Source: CAYFJO01 sp964343305 (lineage in GTDB: Bacteria; Planctomycetota; Planctomycetia; Pirellulales; Pirellulaceae). Taken from it: 31,586 nt of DNA. Positions 1-7,992 of the stretch are shown here, piece after piece. Position 1 is the first letter of the stretch, and every line of letters begins with the position of its first letter. The stretch is from positions 1 through 31,586 of the forward strand of contig CAYFJO010000084.1 of assembly GCA_964343305.1 (NCBI GenBank), given 5' to 3'. The translations under genes were made by a program, and so were the position numbers. Under the pieces are notes generated by a model that did no database searches, was not told where the DNA came from, and saw only the letters and a list, made by a program, of their open reading frames with translations.

Positions 1-149
1 CTCATACCTTAAAGATAACACTGGGTGTTCCTTTAGCAATGCCGGTCTCAATAAGTGAGTTCGCATCTGTTTTCGTGACCTACGGAATCGCACATTAAGA
101 ATCTCCGAAGTCTTGGGAAGAGTTACTTTCGCTGCCACCCGACCTTCCG
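1..149. other. Left edge, no gene recognised
   Basis: No coding frame or RNA gene is recognisable here. The frame of the downstream gene is open only from position 99, after a TAA at 96-98, and encodes a plausible-looking stretch (KSWEELLSLPP) that could be either the true N-terminus with a non-ATG start or a remnant of it. Confidence 0.3.
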
Positions 150-1082
150 TTGGCCGAAGAAGTGCGCCGATTAAAGGACAGCGGCGATCCAACAATTAAA
201 ACGTTGGCCGCCAAGGTGTGGAAGAAGTGGTCATCCAGTTACAATGCCCCAATGGCAATGGACTGGCACAGGTTGTTTGGCATTTCGCTGGCCGATGCAA
301 TGATCGGTGCGCCGTTTCGTATTGTGCTGGAATTGGAGTTGGCCAAGCGGAAGCAACGGCTGGATGCGGCGATTATTCGACTGACCGATTTTCAGGACGA
401 CGCAGGCGAGTGGCCGGATCTACCCGATGGCTTGACCGATCTGGCTTCGCACAACCTGGCCACCTTCAAGTCGATTCGGGAAAGTCTCACGCGGGCTTCG
501 ATTCTGGAATTGGTCGGTTACTTTGTGGCGTACGCCAAAGAGCAATGGCAGGCCGATTGGAAAGTTGAGGCCGAACCGCCGGCCCGAAACCTTCGCGTTT
601 TGGCCGTCACGGTCCATCGGCCGCAATGGCTTGCGGCAACCGACGGAGTTCAGCAAAAGGAATTGATATCCGGTGTTTACGAAATCGACGTGTGCGGCCT
701 GCCGGTTCGTGTGATCGTCCCGCGTGAATTGGAGAAGTCGCCCCGCAACGCCGTCTGGCACCTGCTCAGCGGCAACGAAGAACTGATCCGGCTTGGCATG
801 GAACACTTCCAACCAAAAGACCAGGGATTGTATAATATCTTCAACGACCTCAAAGCAAACTACAAAATGGAAGGAGTTGAGATGCCGTATACACTGGAAG
901 ACTACAAACGTGAAAAGCGGCAGGAGTTGTTGGATGGTCTCTCGGCCGATGAGCGGAGACTCATTGTAGAAACATTGTCAACCGAAGAACGAGCACAGAT
1001 TCTGGACAAGATGTCGGCCGAAGAACTAGAGGCGTATCTCCGGCAACGGAAAGCAAACGGCGCCCAAGACGCAAAAAGCTGA
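150..1082 (+). CDS. Rpn/PD-(D/E)XK-like hypothetical protein
   Basis: A 310-residue frame beginning at TTG (150). From about residue 37 it reads MDWHRLFGISL, followed by a central region and a segment GVYEIDVCGLPVRVIVPREL, a layout I recall from large paralogous planctomycete families distantly related to Rpn/PD-(D/E)XK nuclease-like proteins. The C-terminal quarter (residues about 250-300) consists of short helical repeats built on SADERRLI, STEERAQI and SAEELEAY, which is typical of those families. The start is uncertain: the frame stays open upstream to a stop at 96-98 without a good ATG, and ATGs at 252 and 258 lie just before the conserved block. No Shine-Dalgarno site is clear. No nuclease catalytic residues can be assigned with confidence, so the function is unknown. 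The family assignment rests on remembered resemblance only. Confidence 0.6.
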   Translation: MAEEVRRLKDSGDPTIKTLAAKVWKKWSSSYNAPMAMDWHRLFGISLADAMIGAPFRIVLELELAKRKQRLDAAIIRLTDFQDDAGEWPDLPDGLTDLASHNLATFKSIRESLTRASILELVGYFVAYAKEQWQADWKVEAEPPARNLRVLAVTVHRPQWLAATDGVQQKELISGVYEIDVCGLPVRVIVPRELEKSPRNAVWHLLSGNEELIRLGMEHFQPKDQGLYNIFNDLKANYKMEGVEMPYTLEDYKREKRQELLDGLSADERRLIVETLSTEERAQILDKMSAEELEAYLRQRKANGAQDAKS

Positions 1083-1087
1083 CGTGC

Positions 1088-2548
1088 TCAAAACTTCCGG
1101 CTCCACTCTTGCGGCCAGCGTTCGACGACGACTTTGGTTTCGGTATAGAACTCGACTCCGTGGCGGCCTTGGGCGTGTAGGTCGCCGAAGAAGCTTTCCT
1201 TCCAACCGCTGAACGGAAAAAACGCCATCGGGGCGGCGACGCCCAGGTTGATGCCGATGTTGCCCGCGCGGGCTTCGTAACGGAATCTTCGAGCTGCCGA
1301 GCCACTGGATGTGAACAAGCACGCCATGTTGCCAAACTTGCTGCTGTTGACCAATTCGATCGCCGCGTCGATGTCCGCGACTTGCAGCAAACTCAAGACG
1401 GGACCAAAGATTTCTGTTTGGGCCAAGTCGCTGGTTGGATCGACTTGAGTAAGAACCGTTGGACGGATGAAGCTGCCTCGCTCCGCGTTACAATTGCGAC
1501 CGTCGACAAGAACTTTTGCGCCGCTCGTTTGGCCCGCGGCAATTAATCGCGTGATACGATCCCGGCTCTCGTGTGTGATTACCGGACCCATTTCTACTTC
1601 GTCATCAAGCCCAAATCCAACGCGGCGGCTTTCGGCAGCCGCCGAAATCGATTCCGTAAACGACGATCCGGCATCACCCACGGTGATCGCCAGTGACGCA
1701 GCCAAACAACGTTGTCCCGCGCAACCGAATGCGCTGTCTGCCGCGATCTGCGTTGTCATGTCGAGGTCGGCGTCCGGCAGAACGACCAGCGGGTTCTTAG
1801 CGCCGCCTTGGCATTGGGCCCGTTTGCCGTGCGCCGTAGCTTGCTGATAGACGTACTTGGCAACGGGCGTCGAGCCAACAAATGAAATGGCCCGAACATC
1901 CGGATGCTCAATCAGCGCATCAACCGTCTCCTTTTGACCGTGAACCAGTTGAATGACGCCGGGTGGCAAACCTGTCTGCTCCAACAACTCAAAAAGCCGA
2001 ACAGCCGTGTTCGGTGTCTTCTCGCTTGGTTTCAAAATAAAGCAGTTCCCTGAGCCAATCGCGTACGGCAAAAACCACAACGGAATCATGGCTGGAAAAT
2101 TGAACGGCGTAATCGCAACGACCACGCCAAGCGGCTGGCGAAACAAATGCTCGTCGATACCAGTGGCGATGTCTTCGTTGTTATAGCCTTGGATCAGCGA
2201 CGGCATGCCGCAGGCACACTCGACGTTTTCGATGCCGCGACGTAATTCGCCCGTCGCCTCCGCACGCGTCTTGCCGCATTCATTGACGATGGTTTCGGCC
2301 AGTTCATCAACGTGCTCTTCGAGCAGCGTTTTGTAGCGGAACAAGAATTGGATGCGTTCGGTGACTGGCGCTCGTCGCCAATCGTCGAACGCCGAGACAC
2401 CGTTTCGTACGGCTTCGGCGACATCCTCCGCCGTTGACAACGGAACTTGCGAGATCACCTCGTCGGTCGCCGGGTTAGTGACGTCGAGCGTGGCGTTGCT
2501 CGTACAAGAGGTCCACGATCCGCCGATGAGGTTCTGCAAATGCTTCAT
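1088..2548 (-). CDS. mmsA: Methylmalonate-semialdehyde dehydrogenase (CoA-acylating)
   Basis: Member of the aldehyde dehydrogenase superfamily, closest to the CoA-acylating methylmalonate-semialdehyde dehydrogenase branch (valine, thymine and inositol catabolism; propionyl-CoA or acetyl-CoA as product with NADH). Visible hallmarks are TPFNFPAMIPLWFLPYAI, the NAD-binding KPSEKTP, FVGSTPVAKYVY, and the catalytic cysteine in GCAGQRCLA near residue 281 from the start chosen here, with EIFGPVLS toward the C-terminus. The protein is 486 residues from ATG 2548, normal for the family. An in-frame ATG at 2602 would add 18 residues unlike the family and overlap mnmA by 13 nt; ATG 2548 is preceded by AAAGGCGAAG and leaves a 41-nt gap, so it is preferred. 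It follows mnmA on the same strand. Substrate specificity within the superfamily is inferred from motifs only. Confidence 0.88.
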   Translation of the reverse strand: MKHLQNLIGGSWTSCTSNATLDVTNPATDEVISQVPLSTAEDVAEAVRNGVSAFDDWRRAPVTERIQFLFRYKTLLEEHVDELAETIVNECGKTRAEATGELRRGIENVECACGMPSLIQGYNNEDIATGIDEHLFRQPLGVVVAITPFNFPAMIPLWFLPYAIGSGNCFILKPSEKTPNTAVRLFELLEQTGLPPGVIQLVHGQKETVDALIEHPDVRAISFVGSTPVAKYVYQQATAHGKRAQCQGGAKNPLVVLPDADLDMTTQIAADSAFGCAGQRCLAASLAITVGDAGSSFTESISAAAESRRVGFGLDDEVEMGPVITHESRDRITRLIAAGQTSGAKVLVDGRNCNAERGSFIRPTVLTQVDPTSDLAQTEIFGPVLSLLQVADIDAAIELVNSSKFGNMACLFTSSGSAARRFRYEARAGNIGINLGVAAPMAFFPFSGWKESFFGDLHAQGRHGVEFYTETKVVVERWPQEWSRKF

Positions 2549-2589
2549 GAGAATGTTCTTCGCCTTTCGCGGAGCGATTGGCGATTTGG

Positions 2590-3699
2590 CTATCGAATCC
2601 AACCGCCGCCTAACACGCGGTCGTCATCATAACACACAATGGCCTGCCCAGGTGCAACACCAAACTGCGGTTCGTCAAAATCGACTTGAAGATTGCCATC
2701 GTCGAGAATCGTTGCAACGGCCAATCTTGCCGGGCTGTTGTAGCGGATTTTGGCGTGGCACGGAAATCGTTCGTCTGGCGGATCGACGAGCCAATTGGTT
2801 CGATCGGCCGTAAGTTGCCGGCGACCAAGATCCTCGCGTTGGCCGATGACGACTTCCTTCGTCGTGGCGTCGATGTTGACCACAAAGTAAGGCTCGCCCA
2901 TTGCGACGCCAAGCCCTTTTCGTTGGCCGATGGTAAAACGCTCGATCCCCGGATGCTGGCCGACGACCTTCCCGTCCGTGGTGACGATCTCGCCCGACAT
3001 ATCAACCTCGCCACGCCGCGCACGGACAAACTCATCATGCTTGCCGGACGTGACGAAACAGATTTCCTGGCTGTCGCGTTTATCGGCGACTCGCAGTCCG
3101 AGTCCAGTCGCCATTTCGCGAATGCGAGTCTTTTCGAAACCGCCAACCGGTAGCATCATGCGAGGCAAGTAGTCACGGGCAATGCCAAACAAGACGTAGG
3201 ACTGGTCCTTCGTACCGTCGATGCCGCGGGTAAGTGCGGGGATCGCATCGTCGGTTTCGCTCAACTGAGCATAGTGGCCCGTCGCAACGTAATCCGCACC
3301 AACGCTGTCGGCGTAATCAAACAACCGGCCGAACTTAATCCAGTTGTTGCACATCACACACGGATTCGGCGTGCGACCGGCGGTGTATTCATCAACGAAG
3401 TAATCGATGATGTTGCGAAAGTCTTCCTGCAGATTCAGAGCGTAAAACGGAATGTCCAGCCGATCGGCAACGCGACGAGCATCCGCCGCATCCGACGCGC
3501 TGCAGCATCCCTGCTTGTGGTCCGTTCGTTCGTCGAGGATTGGCAAGATGGACGTTTGGCCGTCGATCTCGCAAGCTTGAGCCGACTCTTCGCCGTGCCG
3601 CATGAAAACACCGATCACGTCGTGACCCTGTTCGAGCAGCAAATGAGCCGCCACGCTGCTATCGACGCCGCCGGACATTGCTAACACGACACGAGACAT
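2590..3699 (-). CDS. mnmA: tRNA-specific 2-thiouridylase MnmA
   Basis: Cytoplasmic enzyme that thiolates uridine 34 of the tRNAs for Lys, Glu and Gln, using ATP and a sulfur relay. The PP-loop SGGVDSS is at residues 9-15, the nucleophilic cysteine sits in NPCVMCN (Cys117), and the second catalytic cysteine in SQEICFV (Cys214). The tRNA-binding block FTIGQRKGLGVA is also present. Length is 369 residues from ATG 3699. An in-frame ATG at 3753 would run through a tandem 14-bp repeat (3707-3734) and add unrelated residues, so the later start immediately before SRVVLAMSGG is chosen. Between the PP-loop and the catalytic cysteine there is an insertion holding a CC pair (DHKQGCCSASDA), which I associate with planctomycete-type MnmA. 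Divergent from prfB, upstream of mmsA. Confidence 0.95.
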   Translation of the reverse strand: MSRVVLAMSGGVDSSVAAHLLLEQGHDVIGVFMRHGEESAQACEIDGQTSILPILDERTDHKQGCCSASDAADARRVADRLDIPFYALNLQEDFRNIIDYFVDEYTAGRTPNPCVMCNNWIKFGRLFDYADSVGADYVATGHYAQLSETDDAIPALTRGIDGTKDQSYVLFGIARDYLPRMMLPVGGFEKTRIREMATGLGLRVADKRDSQEICFVTSGKHDEFVRARRGEVDMSGEIVTTDGKVVGQHPGIERFTIGQRKGLGVAMGEPYFVVNIDATTKEVVIGQREDLGRRQLTADRTNWLVDPPDERFPCHAKIRYNSPARLAVATILDDGNLQVDFDEPQFGVAPGQAIVCYDDDRVLGGGWIR

Positions 3700-3706
3700 T
3701 CTTGAT

Positions 3707-3734
3707 TGCGGATTTCGGAATGCGGATTTCGGAA
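3707..3734. repeat. Tandem 14-bp repeat, two copies
   Basis: TGCGGATTTCGGAA occurs twice back to back at 3707-3720 and 3721-3734, directly upstream of the mnmA start. Such TTCCGAAATCCGCA tracts are common between planctomycete genes as I remember them. It disqualifies the longer mnmA start because that frame would translate the repeat. Confidence 0.7.
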
Positions 3735-3861
3735 TTGAATGGACTAGATCCATCGTAGGTAATCGTCAGGCGAACAGACATTCCCCACTTCGTGTCCCAT
3801 CGTTATATTCAAGATGTCTGTCACACTATTGTTCCCTCCTTTTAACCATCGGATCCGACCC

Positions 3862-4963
3862 ATGGACGCAGAATTGACCGATCGTGCCGAATCGATCCAA
3901 CGGCGTATTTTACAGCTACGAGACAGTCTTTGACTACGAAGGTCGCTCTGCACAACTGACTGACATCGAGAAACAAATGTCTGAGCCTGGATTCTGGGGC
4001 AACCAGGAAAGAGCCCAGGAAACCGTCGGCCAGCTCAAGTCGCTCAAGACGATCACCGAACCGCTCACCGAGCTGCTGGGCTCCGGCGAAGATCTCACTG
4101 CCATGCTCGAAATGGCCGAGGAAGACGACTCGATTACGGGCGAAGTTGCTGACGAAGTCACTCGGCTAGAAACCGTCCTCGAAGACCTCGAACTCAAGGC
4201 ACTGCTCAGCGGCCCGCATGACGGCGCCGGAGCTATCGTTTCGCTGAACGCGCGCGACGGCGGAACGGACGCCAACGACTGGGCCGAAATGTTGATGCGC
4301 ATGTATACGCAGTGGGCGCAAAAGAACGACTATTCCGTAGAACTTCTGGACCGCAATGACAACGACGAAGCGGGCATCAACAGCGCCACGATCGCCGTCC
4401 GCGGACCGATGGCGTACGGATACCTAAAAGGCGAATCGGGCATGCATCGTCTTGTGCGAATCAGCCCGTTCAATGCCGACGGCAAGCGTCAAACCAGTTT
4501 CGTCGCCGTAGACGTCTCGCCCGAAATCTCCGACAGCGTCGATGTGCATGTCAACGAAAGCGACGTGCGTGTCGACACCTATCGCGCGAGCGGCGCGGGT
4601 GGGCAACATGTCAACAAAACGGACAGCGCCGTTCGTTTAACACATGAACCGACGGGCGTTGTGGTCCAATGTCAAAACGAGCGCAGCCAGCACAAAAACC
4701 GAGCCGCCGCCTGGAAAATGTTGCGGGCTAAGTTGGCACAAATTGAAGAGGAAAAACGCGAGGCCGAAGAAGCGAAGAAGTACACCAGCAAGGCGCGAGT
4801 CGGCTTTGGTTCACAGATTCGCAACTACTTTCTGCACCCCGATCAGCGTGTGAAAGACGCCCGCACACATCACGTTGTCGGCAATTTCAACAGCGTGCTC
4901 GACGGCAACATCCAGGAATTCCTCGACTCGTTTCTACGGTGGCGAGTTGGACAGGAAGAATAA
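3862..4963 (+). CDS. prfB: Peptide chain release factor 2, programmed +1 frameshift
   Basis: RF2 recognises UGA and UAA and triggers hydrolysis of peptidyl-tRNA. The gene is in two frames: ATG at 3862 opens 23 codons ending AGT CTT TGA (TGA at 3931-3933), and sliding +1 at CTT TGA C joins GAC (3932) to the long frame ending at 4963, giving 366 residues, matching the usual RF2 length. In the joined protein the stop-codon-recognition tripeptide SPF is at about 201-203 and the catalytic GGQ at about 246-248, in SGAGGQHVNKTDSAV. SPF rather than PxT marks it as RF2, not RF1. The autoregulatory frameshift is established knowledge: when RF2 is scarce the ribosome pauses at UGA and shifts. The canonical AGGGGG stimulator is not evident here; the equivalent bases are CGAGAC. 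Confidence 0.96.
3928..3934 (+). promoter_or_regulatory. RF2 +1 recoding site CTT TGA C
   Basis: The zero frame from ATG 3862 reaches CTT TGA C at 3928-3934. Translation must shift +1 here to continue into the RF2 body. The site heptamer is identical to the classic one. The upstream Shine-Dalgarno-like stimulator expected three bases before CTT is weak. Confidence 0.93.
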
Positions 4964-4976
4964 TGACGAAGTACCC

Positions 4977-5074
4977 AAATACCCAATGACGAAGGAATGT
5001 CGAATGCTCAAATGACGAAACTCGAACGCATTTTCGGCATTCGGGCTTCGGATTTCATTCGTCATTGGGTATTT
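4977..5074. repeat. Inverted intergenic repeat (AATGACGAA family)
   Basis: AAATACCCAATGACGAA at 4977-4993 is matched by its exact reverse complement at 5058-5074 (17-bp arms), with further AATGACGAA/TTCGTCATT units outside both arms and more imperfect complementarity inside. The element fills the prfB to FHA-gene gap. It falsely lengthens the downstream reading frame to position 4997. Confidence 0.75.
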
Positions 5075-5095
5075 CGTCATTCGTCATTCAACCTC

Positions 5096-6358
5096 ATGAC
5101 TTGGTATATCCACATCCAGCGAGACGACGGCGATGGCATTCATTGTCGTTTGCCGACCGTCAAGCCAATCTTGATCGGCCGCGAGGACGAGTGCAATATC
5201 CGCATCATGGGTCCGCGTGTTTCGCGGAAGCATTGCCAGCTTGAATATACCCAGGGTCAATGGACGGCAAGCGATCTGGGTAGCCGCAACGGCACGAAAA
5301 TCAACGGCAAGAAAGTGCGTGAAGCCGTTGTTCGCGAGGGTGACGAACTGCGCGTTGGCGACGCTTTCATCTCGATCATTGACCAGGCCGAAGAAGAGTC
5401 AAGAAGCATCGTGATCGCGATTCCCGCCGATTCCGCGAGCATGTCGCTGGTCGACGAAGGTGTTCAACTGGAGATTTCGGAAGACGAACCGTCGGACGTC
5501 GAACCACCGTCCACAGGCGCCTCGCTGGAAGATCGCTATGAACTCGATTCGCCCTTCCACAGTGGTGCAACGGGACTGTTCTACCGCGCGCTGCACAAAC
5601 GGATGAACCGCCATGTGTGCGTCAAGATCCTTGCCCAGCGTTATACAGAAAATGAGGACGACCTCAAACGGCTACTGCGCGGCGTCAAGACAGCAAGTGT
5701 TTTGCACCACCCAAATATTGTCCAAATTCACGATGCGGGACAATCAAAAGACGGCAATTGGTGGCTGGCAATGGAGTATGTCGACGGACCCAGTGCCCGA
5801 TCGCTCGCCGCCGATGTTGGCATTGGCAAGATGCTTTCGCCCGAGCGAGTCATGGCGATTGGCCGCGACATTGCGACGGCCATGCAAGTTTCCTACGAAC
5901 GTCAAATCGTGCACCGCAACATCACGCCCGATAATATCCTGCTGACGATGGATGGTGTTGCGAAGCTGAGCAATTTCACGTTGGCACGTGGCGTCGTGCT
6001 GGAAACACTTCATCAAATCACGGCGGCCAGCGAAACCGTGGGCGAACTCGCTTACCTGGCACCCGAAGCGACCGAGCCGGACCAGCCGATCGATTGCCGC
6101 GTCGACATCTACGGACTCGGCGCGTGCATGTACGTGTTGCTGACGGGCAAACCACCGTTTGTTGGACGAGGCAAGGTCGATGTGATTGAGAAGATCCGCC
6201 ACGAAGAACCGGTCGCGCCCAGCAAACACAATCTGTCTATCGCCGCTCCGTTGGAAGGTTTCGTCATGAAGTGCCTGGAAAAAAAACTGACCGACCGATA
6301 TCCCAACCCGCAAGCCATTCTCGAAGAACTCGAACGAATCGAGAAACACGGGCACTAG
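5096..6358 (+). CDS. FHA domain protein with degenerate (pseudo)kinase domain
   Basis: A 420-residue protein. Residues about 1-95 form a forkhead-associated domain with IGRE (27-30), SRKHC (43-47) and GSRNGTKING (62-71), the usual phosphothreonine-binding residues. After an acidic linker, residues about 148-415 have a Ser/Thr kinase fold: VCVKILA keeps the ATP-binding Lys (177), HHPNIVQIHDAG, EYVDG, LAPEA and DIYGLG are recognisable. However, the catalytic HRD is HRN (Asn275), DFG reads NFT (Asn293), and the alpha-C glutamate expected in an REA-type motif is replaced (LLRGVKT). It is therefore probably a catalytically dead pseudokinase that binds phosphopeptides and acts as a scaffold. ATG 5096 is chosen because the in-frame ATG at 4997 only translates an intergenic inverted repeat. 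No membrane segment. The stop codon lies in a short repeat shared with 23252-23269. Confidence 0.9.
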   Translation: MTWYIHIQRDDGDGIHCRLPTVKPILIGREDECNIRIMGPRVSRKHCQLEYTQGQWTASDLGSRNGTKINGKKVREAVVREGDELRVGDAFISIIDQAEEESRSIVIAIPADSASMSLVDEGVQLEISEDEPSDVEPPSTGASLEDRYELDSPFHSGATGLFYRALHKRMNRHVCVKILAQRYTENEDDLKRLLRGVKTASVLHHPNIVQIHDAGQSKDGNWWLAMEYVDGPSARSLAADVGIGKMLSPERVMAIGRDIATAMQVSYERQIVHRNITPDNILLTMDGVAKLSNFTLARGVVLETLHQITAASETVGELAYLAPEATEPDQPIDCRVDIYGLGACMYVLLTGKPPFVGRGKVDVIEKIRHEEPVAPSKHNLSIAAPLEGFVMKCLEKKLTDRYPNPQAILEELERIEKHGH

Positions 6359-6372
6359 TGCTTTGTCAAAGT
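6355..6372 (+). repeat. 18-bp gene-end repeat, copy 1
   Basis: CTAGTGCTTTGTCAAAGT, containing the TAG stop of the FHA/pseudokinase gene. An exact copy in the opposite orientation is at 23252-23269, where it again supplies the stop of a gene. Confidence 0.8.
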
Positions 6373-6377
6373 TGTTT

Positions 6378-6443
6378 TTTGGGGTAGCTGCCGTCGCCAG
6401 ACGGCGGACAATCCACGCTCTGGCGAGCGTAGCTATCCCCAAA
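6378..6443. repeat. Imperfect palindromic repeat (GGGGTAGCTGCC family), possible terminator
   Basis: TTTGGGGTAGCTGCCGTC... at 6378-6401 pairs imperfectly with 6419-6443 (...TAGCTATCCCCAAA), including TCGCCAGA against TCTGGCGA. It sits between convergent genes (FHA protein on plus, DUF1501 on minus) just after a run of six T, so it may terminate transcription, but its main character is a planctomycete-style dispersed palindrome. Confidence 0.6.
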
Positions 6444-6468
6444 TCCTTCCTTGACGTGGCAGTCGTGC

Positions 6469-7830
6469 TCACGCTACGATTTCCTGGAGCACTCGCCCTT
6501 CGACGTCCGTCAAGCGAAAATCACGTCCGGCGTATCGATACGTCAGCCGTTCGTGGTCCAAGCCGAGCAAGTGCAGGATCGTGGCGTGCAGATCGTGGAT
6601 GTGAACTTTGTTGTGCACGGCGCGGAAGCCAAAGTCATCGGTCTCGCCGTAGGTCATCCCGCCGCGAACGCCACCGCCGGCCATCCACATCGTGAACCCA
6701 TAGTGGTTGTGATCGCGGCCACTACCATTTTCCGAAACCGGTGTTCGGCCGAACTCGCCGCCCCAAATGACGAGCGTGTCGTCAAGCAAGCCGCGCTGTT
6801 TCAAGTCGCCCAGCAAAGCGCCAATCGGCTGATCAATATCTTGCGCCAGCTTACGTACCATTGCGTGATGGTTCGTGTGCGTGTCCCAAGGTTGGCCGTT
6901 GCCGTAATAGACCTGGACAAAACGAACTCCGCGTTCCACCAGCCGCCGGGCCAACAGGCATCCGTTGGCAAAGTGGCCGCTGCCGTAATCCGTGCGCGTC
7001 CGCTGTGTTTCGCGATTGATGTCGAACGCTTCGCTGGCCGCAACCTGCATCCGAAATGCCGTTTCCATCGATTGAATGCGTGCCTCCAATGCACGATCAG
7101 GACCACGCTTGGCCAGATGTTGTTCGTTCAGCCGCCGCATCAACGTGAGCTGTCGCTGCTGGGCGTCGAGGCTCAACGTCGCGTTGCGCAGATACGGCAC
7201 CATCTTGTTTGGATCGAGGTCTGAATGGTTGATGTAGGTGCCTTGAAACTCGCTGGGCAAAAACGCGCTGTTCCACAGAATCGAAAACCGCACCGGCCGG
7301 CCGGGACAAAACACAATGTAGCCCGGCAAGTTCTCGTTTTCCGTGCCCAAACCGTACAAAGACCACGCTCCCATGCTGGGCCGCGTTGGCACCTGCGTGC
7401 CGTTGTTCATCAGCAACAGCGCCGGGCCATGATTCGGGTTGTCGGTGTGCAACGATCGCAGGACGCAGATGTCGTCGATATGCGTGCTCAGCTTGGGCAA
7501 CAGATCACTGACCGGTACGCCGCTTTCGCCGCGCGGTGCGTATTGAAACGGCGAAGGGAGCAGGCCTGCGGTCGCGCGTTCCGTGCGTAAATCCGCAGCC
7601 TCTGGGCGTTGTCCTTCGTAGCGTTTCAAAGCTGGCTTGGGATCAAGGAAATCACCTTGGAACGGAGCGCCGTTCATGAACAGGTGGATGACACGTTTGG
7701 CCCGCGGCGCAAAATGTGGGGCAGCGGCCGCATTGGCCAGCACGTCGGACAGGGCGATGGTGCCAAGTCCGCCGCCGATTGCGCCGATGGCCTGACGACG
7801 TGAGATCGAATGATGAAGACGTGTGTTCAT
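6469..7830 (-). CDS. DUF1501 family exported protein
   Basis: A 453-residue DUF1501 protein, a family of the alkaline phosphatase/sulfatase-like superfamily abundant in planctomycetes and of unproven substrate. A twin-arginine leader is visible (SRRQAIGAIGGG, residues 10-21, then a hydrophobic alanine-rich segment), pointing to Tat export. Family landmarks follow in order: LFMNGAPFQGDFLDPKP, LRSLHTDNPNHGPALLLMNNG, RPSMGAWSLYGLG, NLPGYIVF, PWDTHTNHHAM, WGGEFGRTP, GRDHNHYGFTMWMAGGG and the C-terminal HDLHATILHLLGLDH. The length and motif set look intact. In planctomycetes such genes usually follow a DUF1549/DUF1553 cytochrome-type partner; none is visible upstream here. The start ATG 7830 immediately precedes the leader. 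Confidence 0.93.
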   Translation of the reverse strand: MNTRLHHSISRRQAIGAIGGGLGTIALSDVLANAAAAPHFAPRAKRVIHLFMNGAPFQGDFLDPKPALKRYEGQRPEAADLRTERATAGLLPSPFQYAPRGESGVPVSDLLPKLSTHIDDICVLRSLHTDNPNHGPALLLMNNGTQVPTRPSMGAWSLYGLGTENENLPGYIVFCPGRPVRFSILWNSAFLPSEFQGTYINHSDLDPNKMVPYLRNATLSLDAQQRQLTLMRRLNEQHLAKRGPDRALEARIQSMETAFRMQVAASEAFDINRETQRTRTDYGSGHFANGCLLARRLVERGVRFVQVYYGNGQPWDTHTNHHAMVRKLAQDIDQPIGALLGDLKQRGLLDDTLVIWGGEFGRTPVSENGSGRDHNHYGFTMWMAGGGVRGGMTYGETDDFGFRAVHNKVHIHDLHATILHLLGLDHERLTYRYAGRDFRLTDVEGRVLQEIVA

Positions 7831-7992
7831 GGATTTTCAATTGGCAACGGATCAGATGTGCATTATGTACCACTTGAGTTGTTTGCGAAACATTCGCGGC
7901 GAAAGAGTTCGAGAGATCTTGCACGCCACCACGTTCATCGCGGTGGTCGTTGAACTTCCGTCGCAGTGTTGTCTCAATTTCTACCAACAAGT
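7831..7992. other. Spacer between LRR gene and DUF1501 gene
   Basis: A 162-base gap on the minus-strand side. A weak open frame covers it on the minus strand but shows no recognisable domain and overlaps the DUF1501 start in a different frame, so I do not call it a gene. A leader or promoter for the DUF1501 gene is the most likely content. Confidence 0.3.

Noticed and set aside
3774..3821. Short inverted repeat ACAGACAT/ATGTCTGT between divergent mnmA and prfB
   Set aside because: Eight-base arms 32 bases apart are expected by chance at this length and no other support was found.
5744..6472. A 242-codon minus-strand frame opposite the pseudokinase
   Set aside because: The plus strand carries recognisable FHA and kinase-fold motifs throughout; the minus frame is a shadow.
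7652..7990. Short minus-strand frame upstream of and overlapping the DUF1501 start
   Set aside because: No recognisable similarity and it overlaps the Tat leader of the real gene in a different frame.
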